Assembly (NCBI RefSeq): GCF_008639165.1 | Contig: NZ_CP029197.1 | Coordinates: forward strand, 372,001-436,000 | Reading direction: 5' to 3' | Origin: Streptomyces venezuelae ATCC 10712 | GTDB lineage: Bacteria; Actinomycetota; Actinomycetes; Streptomycetales; Streptomycetaceae | DNA length: 64,000 nucleotides | Shown: positions 1 through 8,311 of the stretch, piece after piece | How the letters are laid out: each line of letters starts with the position of its first letter | Numbering within the stretch: position 1 is the stretch's first letter | The notes under the pieces: model-generated | The model's database searches: none | What the model was told of the DNA's origin: nothing | The model's input: only the letters and a program-made list of their open reading frames with translations | Made by a program: the position numbers and the translations under genes

Positions 1-187
1 CCACGTCGAGCGGAACGCCGAACGCGTCGGTCCCGCCCGCGCGCAGCTTCTCCACCGCCGTGTCGCGACGCTGCTTGTCCCGCGCGCCCACACCGACTCG
101 CCAGCCGAGGGAGCCCAGGCCCGCCGCGATCTCGTAACCGATTCCCTTGTTCGCGCCGGTGACCAGCGCGATCCTCTGTGCACTCAT
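1..187 (-). CDS. Short-chain dehydrogenase/reductase, N-terminal part (cut by window edge)
   Basis: Only the first 62 or so codons are inside the window; the gene continues beyond base 1. The start is the ATG at 187. The visible N-terminus has the classical SDR nucleotide-binding motif TGANKGIG at about residues 10-17, after a short beta strand (IALVTG), followed by the second Rossmann strand and a basic patch (GARDKQ) typical of NADP(H)-preferring members. Substrate cannot be deduced. It is divergent from the LysR gene at 292, with 104 bp between the starts, an arrangement in which the regulator often controls the neighbouring enzyme. That link is inference. Confidence 0.85.
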   Translation of the reverse strand, partial: MSAQRIALVTGANKGIGYEIAAGLGSLGWRVGVGARDKQRRDTAVEKLRAGGTDAFGVPLDV

Positions 188-291
188 GTCGTCGAGCGTG
201 CTGCGGACCGGGGCGGGACGTCCAAGACCGGTTGGGTGGGCGGTGATACCGCGCGGATATCGGTCGTGATGAGCGCCGTTACGATGGCGCG

Positions 292-1131
292 GTGGAGACG
301 CGGGAGCTACGGTATTTCGTCGCCGTCGCCGAGGAGTTGAACTTCGGTCGGGCGGCGCAGCGGCTCGCCATGGCACAACCACCGCTCTCGCGGGCGATCC
401 AGCAGCTCGAGCGGCGGCTCGGAGTGGTCCTGCTGCACCGCACCGCTCGCGGCGTCTCCCTGACCGAGGCGGGGTCGGTTCTCCTGCGGGAGGGCCGGGC
501 CGCGCTCGACGCGGTCGAAGCCGCCGAGCGCCGCACCCGCCGCGCGGCTGCCGGACCGCCCGGCGTGGTGCTGGCCACGAAGGCCGGGGCCTCCAGCGAA
601 CTGCTGTCGAAGCTGCTGGACGCCTACGCCGCCGAGCCCGGCGCGGTCGCCGTCGAGGTGCTGCTGTGCGGGCCCGGCGAGCAGGAGCGTCTGCTGCGCG
701 ACGGGCGGGCCGACGTCGCCCTGCTCCAGCGGCCCTTCGACACGACGGCCGGACTCGACACCGAGGACCTGCACACCGAGCGGCAGATGGTGGTCCTGCC
801 CGCGGGGCACCCGTCGGCCGGCCGCACCCATCTGTCGATGGCGGAGGTCACCGCCTTGACGGACCTGCCGCTGCCCCGCTGGCCGCGACGGGACGGGAGT
901 TGTCCCGAAGGACCCGGCCCGCGGGTGCGCGACCACACCCAGCTGTTCCAGCTGATCGCGCTCGGCCGCGCCTGCGCCGTCGTGCCCGAGTCCCTCCGTG
1001 CTCACCTGCGCGGCGATCACGCGACGGTCCCGGTGCCGGACGCGCCGCCCGTCACCACCGTCATCGCCTGGCCGCCGCACAGCAGGTCTCAAGCGGTGGC
1101 GGCCCTCGTCCGCACCGCGACCCGCCTCTAG
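292..1131 (+). CDS. LysR family transcriptional regulator
   Basis: 279 residues, close to the usual LysR length. The N-terminal winged helix-turn-helix is clear: METRELRYFVAVAEE, then a recognition region with AQPPLSRAIQQLE at about residues 28-40. The rest is the periplasmic-binding-protein-like effector domain, ending in a variable region (residues 90-279). The start is the GTG at 292; no strong Shine-Dalgarno is visible, but the N-terminus matches the family exactly. Cytoplasmic DNA-binding protein, effector unknown. It is divergent from the SDR gene and probably regulates it, its own promoter, or both, through the 104-bp intergenic region. Confidence 0.9.
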   Translation: METRELRYFVAVAEELNFGRAAQRLAMAQPPLSRAIQQLERRLGVVLLHRTARGVSLTEAGSVLLREGRAALDAVEAAERRTRRAAAGPPGVVLATKAGASSELLSKLLDAYAAEPGAVAVEVLLCGPGEQERLLRDGRADVALLQRPFDTTAGLDTEDLHTERQMVVLPAGHPSAGRTHLSMAEVTALTDLPLPRWPRRDGSCPEGPGPRVRDHTQLFQLIALGRACAVVPESLRAHLRGDHATVPVPDAPPVTTVIAWPPHSRSQAVAALVRTATRL

Positions 1132-1207
1132 GGCTTGTCCGCCGCCAGCCCGTGTCCGCCGCTAGGTCGCGTCCGCCGCGGGCCAGGTGGGACTTTCCGG
1201 TCGTGGC

Positions 1208-1507
1208 CTAGGTGACCGCCTCCGGCCAGCCGTAGCCGGGGCCGGTGTGTTGGGGGACGGTCCCCGCGCCCACCGCCTCCATCTCCCTGTTCGCCTCGCG
1301 CATCAGCTTTCCTGCCAGGTCCTTCATCGCGCGGCTCGCGGCGAGCTCGTCACCGATCGCCGGGACGTCCACGTCCGCCGGGTTGCACCGGGCGGAGCCG
1401 TGGCCCGTGAGGTTCGAATTGCCGGTGAGGAGTCGGGCCTCGGCCTTGGTGGTCCCGTCCTCCTCGACCAGTTCCACGCCGACGGTCCACTCCAGGGTGC
1501 GGCTCAT
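1208..1507 (-). CDS. DUF1876 domain-containing protein
   Basis: 99 residues. The sequence has the DUF1876 pattern: an initial strand (LEWTVGVELVEEDG), then TKAEARL, then GxGxARxNPxDxDVPxIGDELAASRA and a C-terminal helix. These small proteins of actinobacteria have a dsRBD-like alpha/beta fold; no function is firmly established. ATG start at 1507 with a purine-rich GAGGCAG upstream. It is convergent with the LysR gene (77 bp) and 108 bp upstream of the next minus-strand stop. The family is often multicopy in streptomycetes. Confidence 0.85.
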   Translation of the reverse strand: MSRTLEWTVGVELVEEDGTTKAEARLLTGNSNLTGHGSARCNPADVDVPAIGDELAASRAMKDLAGKLMREANREMEAVGAGTVPQHTGPGYGWPEAVT

Positions 1508-1615
1508 GGTCTGCCTCCTCGCACAGCCGGCCGCGCGCGACCGAGGCGCGGCCCCTTTCCACCTCCAGGATCCATCGGCCGGGGCGCCGACGCACGGGGG
1601 CGGCGGCAGGGGCGG

Positions 1616-2632
1616 TCAGGGGGCGCGGAAGAGCCGGGGGAAACGAGGGGCGAGCCAGGGTTTGCGGCCCCAGCCGAGCGCCTTGCCGCGGGCGATCACC
1701 GGCCATGGGTCGGCCCGGCCGAGGCCCAGGAGGAGGAAGGCGACCGGCTCGGTGAGGATGGTGCAGTCCGGCCGGGCGGGCGGCGCGTGGCTGACCTCGA
1801 CCGTGCCGTCCGTGACGGCGACGCCGAAGGCCGGGCCACCGCGGAGCCGTACCGCGAACCGGGCCGTCAGTCCGGCGACGGCGGCGGGGTCCGTCACCCG
1901 GGGCATCGCCTCCCTCATGAACGGCAGCGTCAGCTCGACCCGGTGCGCGTCCAGCATGTGGGGGCGGCCGAGGGCGAGGGCCAGGTCGTAGCCGTGGCCG
2001 AGCATGTGGGTCAGCAGGTACGAGCCGAGGACGGCCGGGCGCATCACGCCGAGCGGCGTCGTGAGCGGCGCGTCCGGGTCGCGGTCCTCCACTGCGGCGA
2101 GGAAGGCGGCCGCCTGCGCGGTGATCATCTCGGCCAGCGGGCCGGGCTCACGCTCGCCGAACCCGGCGAGCGCGAGCTCGTTCGCTGCGGCCAGGCTGCC
2201 CGGAGTGCCGTCGCCGTGGGGCCGCTCGTGGCCGGCGGCGAGCTCGGCCATGAGGGCGTTCGCCTGGGCGAGATGGGCGGCGGCCTCGCCGAGGGTCCAG
2301 GTGGAGCGCGGTACGGGCAGCCCGGCCGCGTCCGGCCCGGCGGCCGTGCGCAGGACCGAGGCGATGTCCTCGGCCGTCCCCCGTATCGCCTCAGCGAGCC
2401 CGCCGGGCAGCACCCCGTCCGCCTCGGTAGGCCCACCGGGCAGCACCTCGTCCGCCTCGGTAGGCCCACCGGGCAGCACCTCGTCCGCCTCGGTAGGCCC
2501 ACCGGGCAGCACCTCGTCCGCTTCCGTACGCCCGCCGGGCAGCACCTCGTCCGTCTCCGTACGCCCGCCGGGTGGCGCCCCCTCCGCCTCGGTGGCTCCG
2601 CCCGGCAGCGCCCCGCCCGTCCCTCGCACCAT
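1616..2632 (-). CDS. Maleylpyruvate isomerase-fold (DinB/TIGR03083-like) protein with N-terminal 11-residue tandem repeat
   Basis: 338 residues from the ATG at 2632. From about residue 85 the protein is a mycothiol-dependent maleylpyruvate isomerase-like four-helix domain (TWTLGEAAAHLAQANALM, later LTHMLGHGYDLALALG, whose His residues are placed as in the metal site of the family). It ends in an SCP2-like domain (PVAFLLLGLGRADPWPV). The first 80 residues are unusual: about six copies of GGPTEADEVLP and variants, rich in Gly, Glu, Asp and Pro. The reading frame is open far upstream across lysA, so that extension is a shadow. A start after the repeat is possible, because the family usually begins near residue 75. 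Specific substrate unknown. Confidence 0.7.
   Translation of the reverse strand: MVRGTGGALPGGATEAEGAPPGGRTETDEVLPGGRTEADEVLPGGPTEADEVLPGGPTEADEVLPGGPTEADGVLPGGLAEAIRGTAEDIASVLRTAAGPDAAGLPVPRSTWTLGEAAAHLAQANALMAELAAGHERPHGDGTPGSLAAANELALAGFGEREPGPLAEMITAQAAAFLAAVEDRDPDAPLTTPLGVMRPAVLGSYLLTHMLGHGYDLALALGRPHMLDAHRVELTLPFMREAMPRVTDPAAVAGLTARFAVRLRGGPAFGVAVTDGTVEVSHAPPARPDCTILTEPVAFLLLGLGRADPWPVIARGKALGWGRKPWLAPRFPRLFRAP
2400..2615 (-). repeat. 33-bp tandem repeat (about 6.5 units) inside a coding region
   Basis: Successive 33-bp units (each containing CACCGGGCAGCACCTCGTCC on the plus strand) follow one another. Three or four central copies are almost identical and the outer copies are diverged. 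The unit length is a multiple of three, so copy-number change keeps the frame of the minus-strand protein and adds or removes 11 residues. Confidence 0.9.
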
Positions 2633-2736
2633 CGTTTCCGCCCCTCCCCTGACTCCGGCGGCTCCGTGCGGAAGGCCGGTGGTGAGGGAACGTACCAGCG
2701 AGTAGCTCCGTGGGCACCGGCCCGGAGCGCATTCGT

Positions 2737-4206
2737 CTACAGGCCGACGTCCCGCGCCCTGAGGTCCTCCAGGGTCTCCCTGCGGACGAGGAGCCGGGCC
2801 CGGCCGTCGCGGACCGCGACCACCGGGGGACGGCCCACGAGGTTGTACGAGGACGCCATCGACAGGTGGTACGCCCCCGCCACCGGCACCGCCAGCAGGT
2901 CGCCCGGGTGGGTGTCGGCGGGCAGCGGCACGTCCTCGGCCAGGATGTCCCCGGCCTCGCAGTGCCGGCCCACGACCGTCACGCGCTCGGGCCCGGCCAA
3001 CGAGTGACGCCCGATCAGGCGCGGGGCGTAGCGCACCCCGTACAACGCGGGCCGGGGGTTGTCGCTCATGCCTCCGTCCACCGCCACGAAGGTCCGCCCG
3101 GGCGTCCGCTTGACCGCGAGGACGCGGTACACGGCGACACCCGCCGGGCCGGTGACCGCCCGGCCCGGCTCGATGACGAGGCGCGGCACGGGGAGCCCGG
3201 CCGCCGCGCAGCTCTCGGCCAGTTCGGCACGGACCTTGCGGGCGAGCGTGGTGAGGTCGAGGGCGGGTTCGCCGGGGCGGTGGGCGATGCCGTGACCGCC
3301 GCCGAGGTCGAGCTCCGGCAGGGTGACCCCGTGGGTGTCGCGGACCCTGGCCATGAGGCCGACCAGCCGCCGTACGGCCACGAGGTACGGCTTGACGTCG
3401 GTGATCTGCGAGCCCAGGTGGCAGTGGATTCCGGTGAGTTCGAGCTGCGGCTGGTCCAGGACGCGGGCGATGGCGTGCTGGGCGTGGCCGTCGCGGAGCG
3501 AGAGGCCGAACTTCTGGTCGTCGGAGCCGGTACGGATCTTCCGGTGGCCGCCCGCGCTGATGCCCGGCGTCACCCGGACCATGACCTTCTGATGGCCGCC
3601 GCTGCCGACGGCGGCGGCGATCCGCGCGATCTCGGCGGGCGTGTCGATGACGATCCTGCCCACCCCGAGGCGCAGGGCGGTGCCCAGGTCCTGCGGGGAC
3701 TTGGCGTTGCCGTGGAGCAGGATCCGCTCGGCCGGGAACCCCGTGGTGACGGCCAGCTCCAGCTCTCCCGCGGAGCAGACGTCCAGCCCGAGGCCCTCCT
3801 CCTCGACCCAGTGGACGAGGGCGCGGCACAGGAAGGCCTTGGCCGCGTAGTGGATCTCGGCGTCGGGGAAGGCGTTGCGGTAGGTGCGGCAGCGCTCGCG
3901 CACCTCGGCCTCGTCGAGGACGTACGCGGGGGTGCCGTGGCCCTCGGCGATCTCGGCGAGGGGCACGCCGCCGACGAGGAGGCGGCCGTGCGGCTCTTCC
4001 ACGGTGCTCGCGGGCCAGACGGAGAGCGCGTCGCCGGGGGCAGGCGTGCCGCCGTGGCCGGGGGTGGGCGCGCCGCCGTGGCGGGGCGCGGTGGCAGGGG
4101 TCGGCGGCGGCACGGGGGCGGCTGGAACGGCCGATCCCTCAGGGGTGCTCGGTGCGGTCGGCGCCGTGGGGGCCTTGCGGGCCGGTGACAGGGGAACGGT
4201 GGTCAC
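2737..4206 (-). CDS. lysA: Diaminopimelate decarboxylase
   Basis: 489 residues. A PLP-dependent fold-type III decarboxylase, predicted to convert meso-diaminopimelate to L-lysine and CO2 in the cytoplasm. Key motifs: PLP lysine in YAAKAFLCRAL (about K123), HGNAKSP, GIHCHLGSQI, a phosphate-binding LDLGGGHGI, EPGRAV, and the C-terminal substrate cysteine region GRHCEAGDILAED. GTG start at 4206 with GGGAG about 10 bases upstream. The first 60 residues are a Pro/Ala/Gly-rich extension absent from typical LysA (about 420-460 residues). Streptomycetes often carry more than one LysA-like gene, so this may be a paralogue. Fourteen bases separate it from the upstream gene, so the two are probably cotranscribed. 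Confidence 0.85.
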   Translation of the reverse strand: MTTVPLSPARKAPTAPTAPSTPEGSAVPAAPVPPPTPATAPRHGGAPTPGHGGTPAPGDALSVWPASTVEEPHGRLLVGGVPLAEIAEGHGTPAYVLDEAEVRERCRTYRNAFPDAEIHYAAKAFLCRALVHWVEEEGLGLDVCSAGELELAVTTGFPAERILLHGNAKSPQDLGTALRLGVGRIVIDTPAEIARIAAAVGSGGHQKVMVRVTPGISAGGHRKIRTGSDDQKFGLSLRDGHAQHAIARVLDQPQLELTGIHCHLGSQITDVKPYLVAVRRLVGLMARVRDTHGVTLPELDLGGGHGIAHRPGEPALDLTTLARKVRAELAESCAAAGLPVPRLVIEPGRAVTGPAGVAVYRVLAVKRTPGRTFVAVDGGMSDNPRPALYGVRYAPRLIGRHSLAGPERVTVVGRHCEAGDILAEDVPLPADTHPGDLLAVPVAGAYHLSMASSYNLVGRPPVVAVRDGRARLLVRRETLEDLRARDVGL

Positions 4207-4220
4207 CTCTTCATCTCCCT

Positions 4221-4601
4221 TCAGCTCGCGAGAGCCGTCAGCGGCCGGGGCTGCGGCCGGGCCGGCTCCGCCGTGCGACCCGACGCCGGGACGGCCGCCG
4301 CAAGAGCCGGTGCCGGTGCCGGTGCCGTCAGGACCGGGTCGATCCTCAGCTCCCGGACGTCAAGCGGGTTCATGAGGGCCCGCAGCGCGGGCTCCGACAG
4401 CCGGATCCAGGGCTGGTCCGCCCCGAGTACGGCCCTCAGCCGCGCCGGGTCGGTGAACGCGACGGCGGTCCTGTCGCCGACCGGCGTGCGGAACAGACGG
4501 GTCACGCAGCCGCGGGTTCCCGGCCGGACGGGTACGTAGAGCCGTCCGGCCGGGAACGGTTCCCCAGGTTCCGCGTCGTCTCCGTACAGGGCGTCTGCCA
4601 T
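4221..4601 (-). CDS. SAV_915-like / SseB-like small protein
   Basis: 126 residues from the ATG at 4601, which has a good GGGAGGAA ribosome-binding site. The core (PAGRLYVPVRPGTRGCVTRLFRTP, then RTAVAFTDPARL, then WIRLSEPALRALMNPLDVRELRIDP) resembles the streptomycete SAV_915 family, related to SseB. No enzymatic motif is visible and the function is unknown. The last 35 residues are Ala/Pro-rich. It lies 14 bp upstream of the lysA-like gene and probably forms an operon with it. The frame is open further upstream, but the ribosome-binding site and family alignment favour this start. Confidence 0.75.
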   Translation of the reverse strand: MADALYGDDAEPGEPFPAGRLYVPVRPGTRGCVTRLFRTPVGDRTAVAFTDPARLRAVLGADQPWIRLSEPALRALMNPLDVRELRIDPVLTAPAPAPALAAAVPASGRTAEPARPQPRPLTALAS

Positions 4602-5076
4602 GGGTTCCTCCCGAGGAACGAGGCACGGTCCCCGGCACGGTCGCACCGGGGGTGTCCTCGACGCTATGCCCGGCGACCACCGCTCCCGGGGCCCTCCTAA
4701 CGCTCCCCTGACGGGGACGCGCCCCATCCATACACCCCGCTGACACCGGTACGGCTGCTGGCCGGGGTGGGGTGCGGGGTGCACCCGGTCGGCGTACCTC
4801 GCGGGGTACGGCGGGAGCCACCGCGCCAGTGGCGGGAGGTCCGGCGAGCCGCCGGGCCGCCGTGTCTTTCCGCAGGCCAGGGCCTTGAGACTATTCCCCG
4901 GGAGCCATCGGACTTCCGATGGCAGCCATGGGTTTCCGCATTGGAAAGCCTTCCGGGACGGGGCTACGTTCGAGGACATCGCCACCCCGGCGGTCCCCGA
5001 GACCGGGTGCCGGGTGCCGGGTCGGCGATCACCGCCCCGGGCCGGACCCTGGCCCCCACCATCCGGGAGAACCCTC
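4602..5076. other. 475-bp intergenic region between divergent genes
   Basis: No convincing coding sequence. The left part is GC-rich like its surroundings and presumably carries the promoter of the SAV_915-like gene. The right part (about 4880-4975) is visibly richer in A and T and holds the palindrome and promoter-like elements listed separately. Open frames crossing the region on both strands are extensions of flanking genes. Confidence 0.6.
4905..4970 (+). promoter_or_regulatory. Palindromic operator candidate and sigma70-like promoter before the DJ-1/PfpI gene
   Basis: CCATCGGA-CT-TCCGATGG at 4905-4922 is a perfect 8-bp inverted repeat with a 2-bp centre. A degenerate second copy beginning CCATGGG follows at 4926. 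TTGGAA (4941-4946) and TACGTT (4965-4970) are separated by 18 bp and could form a promoter, placing the palindrome just upstream of the -35. The inverted repeat is seen directly; the promoter and operator roles are inferred. Confidence 0.5.
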
Positions 5077-5772
5077 ATGCCCAAGATCCTTTTCGTGCTG
5101 ACCGGCGCCGACTTCTGGACCCTCGCCGACGGTACGAAGCACCCCACCGGCTTCTGGGCCGAGGAGGCCGCCGCCCCGTACGAGGCGCTGACGGCCGCCG
5201 GGTACGAGGTCGTCGTCGCGACCCCCGGGGGCGTCGTCCCCACCGTCGACAAGAGCAGCCTGGCCCCGGAGTTCAACGGCGGACAGGAGGGTGCCGACAA
5301 GGTCGCCGCCACGCTGGACTCGATGACCGAACTCAAGCACCCGCTCCGTCTGGAGGACGTGGACCTGGCCGACTACGCGGCCGTCTTCTACCCGGGCGGC
5401 CACGGCCCCATGGAGGACCTGTCCGTGGACGCCACCTCCGGCGCGCTCCTGATCGAGGCGCTGAACTCCGGCAAGCCGCTCGCCGTCGTCTGCCACGGTC
5501 CGGCCGCGCTGCTCGCCGCCACGAAGGCCGACGGCAGCAACGCCTTCGCCGGCTACCGGGTCGCCGCCTTCACCAACGACGAGGAGACGCAGTCCGGTTT
5601 CGCCGACAAGGCGAAGTGGCTCCTGGAGAGCCGGCTGGTCGAGGCCGGCGTCGACGTCCAGGTCGGCGAGCCGTGGGCGCCGAAGGTGGTCGTCGACCGC
5701 AACCTCATCACCGGCCAGAACCCGGCCTCGTCCGCCCCGCTCGCGGAGCGGCTCCTGGAGACCCTGCGCTGA
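5077..5772 (+). CDS. DJ-1/PfpI family protein, type 1 glutamine amidotransferase-like (Hsp31-type)
   Basis: 231 residues, ATG at 5077 with GGGAGA upstream. The nucleophile elbow is AVVCHGPAALL (C139-H140) and the acidic partner lies in FWAEE (about E29/E30), matching Hsp31/YajL-type glyoxalase-III-like or chaperone members. The ...YPGGHGPMEDL... loop (105-115) is also typical. Likely a cytoplasmic stress protein acting on methylglyoxal-type electrophiles or glycated substrates; that role is known for the family, not shown here. A strong hairpin terminator follows immediately, so the gene appears monocistronic. Its promoter region contains a perfect palindrome. Confidence 0.88.
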   Translation: MPKILFVLTGADFWTLADGTKHPTGFWAEEAAAPYEALTAAGYEVVVATPGGVVPTVDKSSLAPEFNGGQEGADKVAATLDSMTELKHPLRLEDVDLADYAAVFYPGGHGPMEDLSVDATSGALLIEALNSGKPLAVVCHGPAALLAATKADGSNAFAGYRVAAFTNDEETQSGFADKAKWLLESRLVEAGVDVQVGEPWAPKVVVDRNLITGQNPASSAPLAERLLETLR

Positions 5773-5783
5773 CGCGACCGACC

Positions 5784-5820
5784 GGACGCCCCCGTACGCC
5801 GAAAGGGCGCGGGGGCGTCC
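5784..5820 (+). terminator. Rho-independent-type terminator
   Basis: A long GC stem (GGACGCCCCCG ... CGGGGGCGTCC) closed by a GAAA tetraloop, starting 12 bases after the DJ-1/PfpI stop codon. No U tract follows, as is common in Streptomyces. Confidence 0.8.
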
Positions 5821-5885
5821 TGCCGTTCAGCCGTCCGAGGAGCTCCCTCCGGTCGCCCCCATAGGGACATGGGTAGGCTTCCCCC

Positions 5886-6836
5886 GTGAGGCATACGGAT
5901 TCTGATGGGACGGACGAGGGTGCGCGGCCCCGGGCGGCGCCCGTCGCGGACCTGAATCTGCTGCGTACCTTCCTCGCGGTCTACCGCTCCGGCTCCTTCA
6001 CCGCCGCGGCCGGGCTCCTGGGCCTCTCCCAGCCGACGGTGACCACCCAGATCCGCGCCCTGGAGCGGCAGACGGGACGGGAGCTCTTCGAGCGCCTGCC
6101 GCGCGGCGCCGCCCCGACCCCGGTCGCCCACGACCTCGCGGCGGGGGTCGCCGGTCCGCTCGACGCCCTCGCCGCCGCGACGGGCCACGAGACCGCGCCG
6201 CACGAGCGGGCCGCCCCCGTGCACCTCGCGGGTCCTGCCGAACTGCTCTGCACCCGGGTGCTGCCCGCCCTGGCCCCACTGGCGGCCGAAGGGGTACGGC
6301 TCCGCATCACACCCGGCCTCACCGAAGCGCTCCTCGACGAACTCCGCGCGGGCCGCCACGACTTGGTGATCGCCACGTACCGGCCGCGCGGGCGGGCCCT
6401 GACGTCCGTGCCGCTGATGGACGAGGAGTTCGTCCTCGTCGCGGCGCCCGGCTGGGCCGACCGCCTCGCGGGGCCGCTGGCCGAGGAGGGGCCGGCGGCG
6501 CTGCACGCCGTCCCCCTGGTCAGCTACGCCGAGGACCTGCCGATAGCCCGCCGCTACTGGCGCCACGTCTTCGGCTCCCGGCTGTCCCGTCCCGCCGCGG
6601 TCACCGTGCCCGATCTGCGCGGTGTGCTGGCCGCCGTCACCGCCGGCGCGGGCTTCACCGTGCTGCCGCGCTACCTGTGCGAGGCCGAGCTGGCCTCCGG
6701 CGCCCTCGTCGCCCTCCACCGGCCGGACGACCCGCCCATCAACACCGCCTACCTCACCCAGCGCCCAGGTCGTCCGGCCCACCCCGGCGTCACCCGCGTC
6801 CGGGATCTCCTCGTCGAGGCCGCCCGCGGCTGGTGA
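5886..6836 (+). CDS. LysR family transcriptional regulator
   Basis: 316 residues from the GTG at 5886. A 20-residue variable leader precedes the helix-turn-helix (LNLLRTFLAVYRSGSFTAAAGLLGLSQPTVTTQIRALE, about residues 24-60). The effector-binding domain includes a hinge and VTAGAGFTVLPRYLCEAEL near the end. DNA-binding regulator with an unknown effector. It follows the terminator of the DJ-1/PfpI gene and is convergent with the SecY-like gene, so no obvious target is adjacent. A start near residue 20 cannot be excluded. Confidence 0.88.
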   Translation: MRHTDSDGTDEGARPRAAPVADLNLLRTFLAVYRSGSFTAAAGLLGLSQPTVTTQIRALERQTGRELFERLPRGAAPTPVAHDLAAGVAGPLDALAAATGHETAPHERAAPVHLAGPAELLCTRVLPALAPLAAEGVRLRITPGLTEALLDELRAGRHDLVIATYRPRGRALTSVPLMDEEFVLVAAPGWADRLAGPLAEEGPAALHAVPLVSYAEDLPIARRYWRHVFGSRLSRPAAVTVPDLRGVLAAVTAGAGFTVLPRYLCEAELASGALVALHRPDDPPINTAYLTQRPGRPAHPGVTRVRDLLVEAARGW

Positions 6837-6860
6837 CCGCGGGCGCGGCGGCGGGCCGGG

Positions 6861-8153
6861 TCAGCGCAGGATGGGTCCGTAGGCGTGCTGCGCGGCGAAG
6901 GACCCCAGTTGCCGCGTCGCCGGCAGCGCGGTGCCGACGGCGGCGCCGGCGACGATCAGCAGCGTCGTGGCGCTGAGGGCGAACCGCTCGGCGGGACCGT
7001 CGAGGACCAGGAGGGCGGCCACCGGGAGCAGGGCGACGACCGTCATGCAGAGGGCGGCGGCCAGGCCGATCCTCGACCGGACGTACGCGAGGTACTGGGC
7101 GGTCGGCCGGCCCATGGGGATTCCCGGGACGAACATGCCGGACCGCTTGAGGCGCTCGGCGACCTCGACGGTGTCCGGTTCGGTGCCCGCCCGGAGCCAG
7201 GCGTGCCCGAGGACGAGCAGGACGTACCCGGGCAGCAGCCACGGCCCGGCCGGGGCGGGCACGAGCAGCAGCAGGGACGCCGGGATCATCATGCCGAAGC
7301 CGCCCTGTCCGCCCCTGACCGGAACGTAGGTCGGCGCGGGGCCGAGGGGATGGCGGCCGATCATCCGCTTGGTGCGCTGGAGCGGGATGCGCCGCTCCGC
7401 CTGCCCGACGAGGACGGCGAGAACCGCCATGACGACGAGGGCGAGGACGACCGCGAGGACGACGAGCGCGGCGCGGGCGCCACCGGTCTCCCGGGCCGCG
7501 TCCGCCACCTGGCCGGGGACGACCGCGGCGAGCTGGGCGACGAGGAGGACGGAGAGTCCCTCGCCGATCCCACGGGCCGTGATGAGCCCGCTCAGCCAGA
7601 GGACGACCGCCGCGCCGGCCGTCATGCAGGCCACCAGGGTCACAGCCCCGAGCGGGCCGTCCGCGCGCTCCTGGACGAGGCCGGACTCCCCCGGGGCGCA
7701 GAGGCCGGTGAGCGGGACGCAGCCGTCGCCGTACACCCCGGTCGTCACGACCACGCCGAGGACGGCGGCCAGGAGGACGGCGAGCCATCGGGTCCGGCGC
7801 GCGAGGACGGCGGCGCCGTCCTGGCCGGACGCCGCCAGCAGCCGGACGCGCGGGATCAGCGGGCCCGCGAGGTCGGCGACGAGCCGGGCCGCGAGGGCGG
7901 GCAGGATTCCGAAGGTGAGCACCGAGAGCTCCCCGAGCCCGTCGCCGGTGAGCAGCTCGACCAGGCCGTACAGCCGCGGGTCTCCCCCGGCCGCCTCCCC
8001 GCCACCGCCGGCGTCGACGCCGGGGGCCTCGAGGGCGTCGGCTCGGAGGCCCGGCAGGGGCAGGTTCTGCCCCAGCCGGAACAGGACGACGGCCAGCACC
8101 GTGAAGAGCAACCGTTTCCGCAGCGCGGGTACGCGCAGCGCTCGTGCGAGCAT
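6861..8153 (-). CDS. SecY-like translocon subunit, stand-alone paralogue
   Basis: 430 residues, ATG at 8153 with GGGGGAG five bases upstream; a GTG at 8177 is possible but less well placed. About ten hydrophobic helices. SecY landmarks are conserved: the N-terminal RLLFTVLAVVLFRLGQNLPLPG, the loop ERRIPLQRTKRMIGR (counterpart of the canonical RRIPVQ loop that contacts SecA or the ribosome), IPASLLLL, and RSGMFVPGIPMGRPTAQYL near the C-terminus. It would be an inner-membrane protein-conducting channel. The main secY normally lies in a ribosomal protein operon with adk and map; none is here, so this is a second, diverged SecY. No SecA2, SecE or obvious exported client is adjacent. Confidence 0.85.
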   Translation of the reverse strand: MLARALRVPALRKRLLFTVLAVVLFRLGQNLPLPGLRADALEAPGVDAGGGGEAAGGDPRLYGLVELLTGDGLGELSVLTFGILPALAARLVADLAGPLIPRVRLLAASGQDGAAVLARRTRWLAVLLAAVLGVVVTTGVYGDGCVPLTGLCAPGESGLVQERADGPLGAVTLVACMTAGAAVVLWLSGLITARGIGEGLSVLLVAQLAAVVPGQVADAARETGGARAALVVLAVVLALVVMAVLAVLVGQAERRIPLQRTKRMIGRHPLGPAPTYVPVRGGQGGFGMMIPASLLLLVPAPAGPWLLPGYVLLVLGHAWLRAGTEPDTVEVAERLKRSGMFVPGIPMGRPTAQYLAYVRSRIGLAAALCMTVVALLPVAALLVLDGPAERFALSATTLLIVAGAAVGTALPATRQLGSFAAQHAYGPILR

Positions 8154-8311
8154 GACCGACTCCCCCGTCCGTCCCACCGTCGCCGGGGCCGACGTTCGCC
8201 CCGCACCGAACGCTCGCCCCCGTGGGACACGGAGTCAACTCCCGTACAGGGTAGTGACGGAGGAGACACCTGGCGTTCGGCGGTTCTTCACGAACGGGGA
8301 AGGCGGCGCCG

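Noticed and set aside
1187..3007. A 606-codon plus-strand frame with a repeated VRLGRPTGQHL peptide
   Set aside because: It is the antisense of the 33-bp minisatellite and of the lysA-like gene; no family features or ribosome-binding site.
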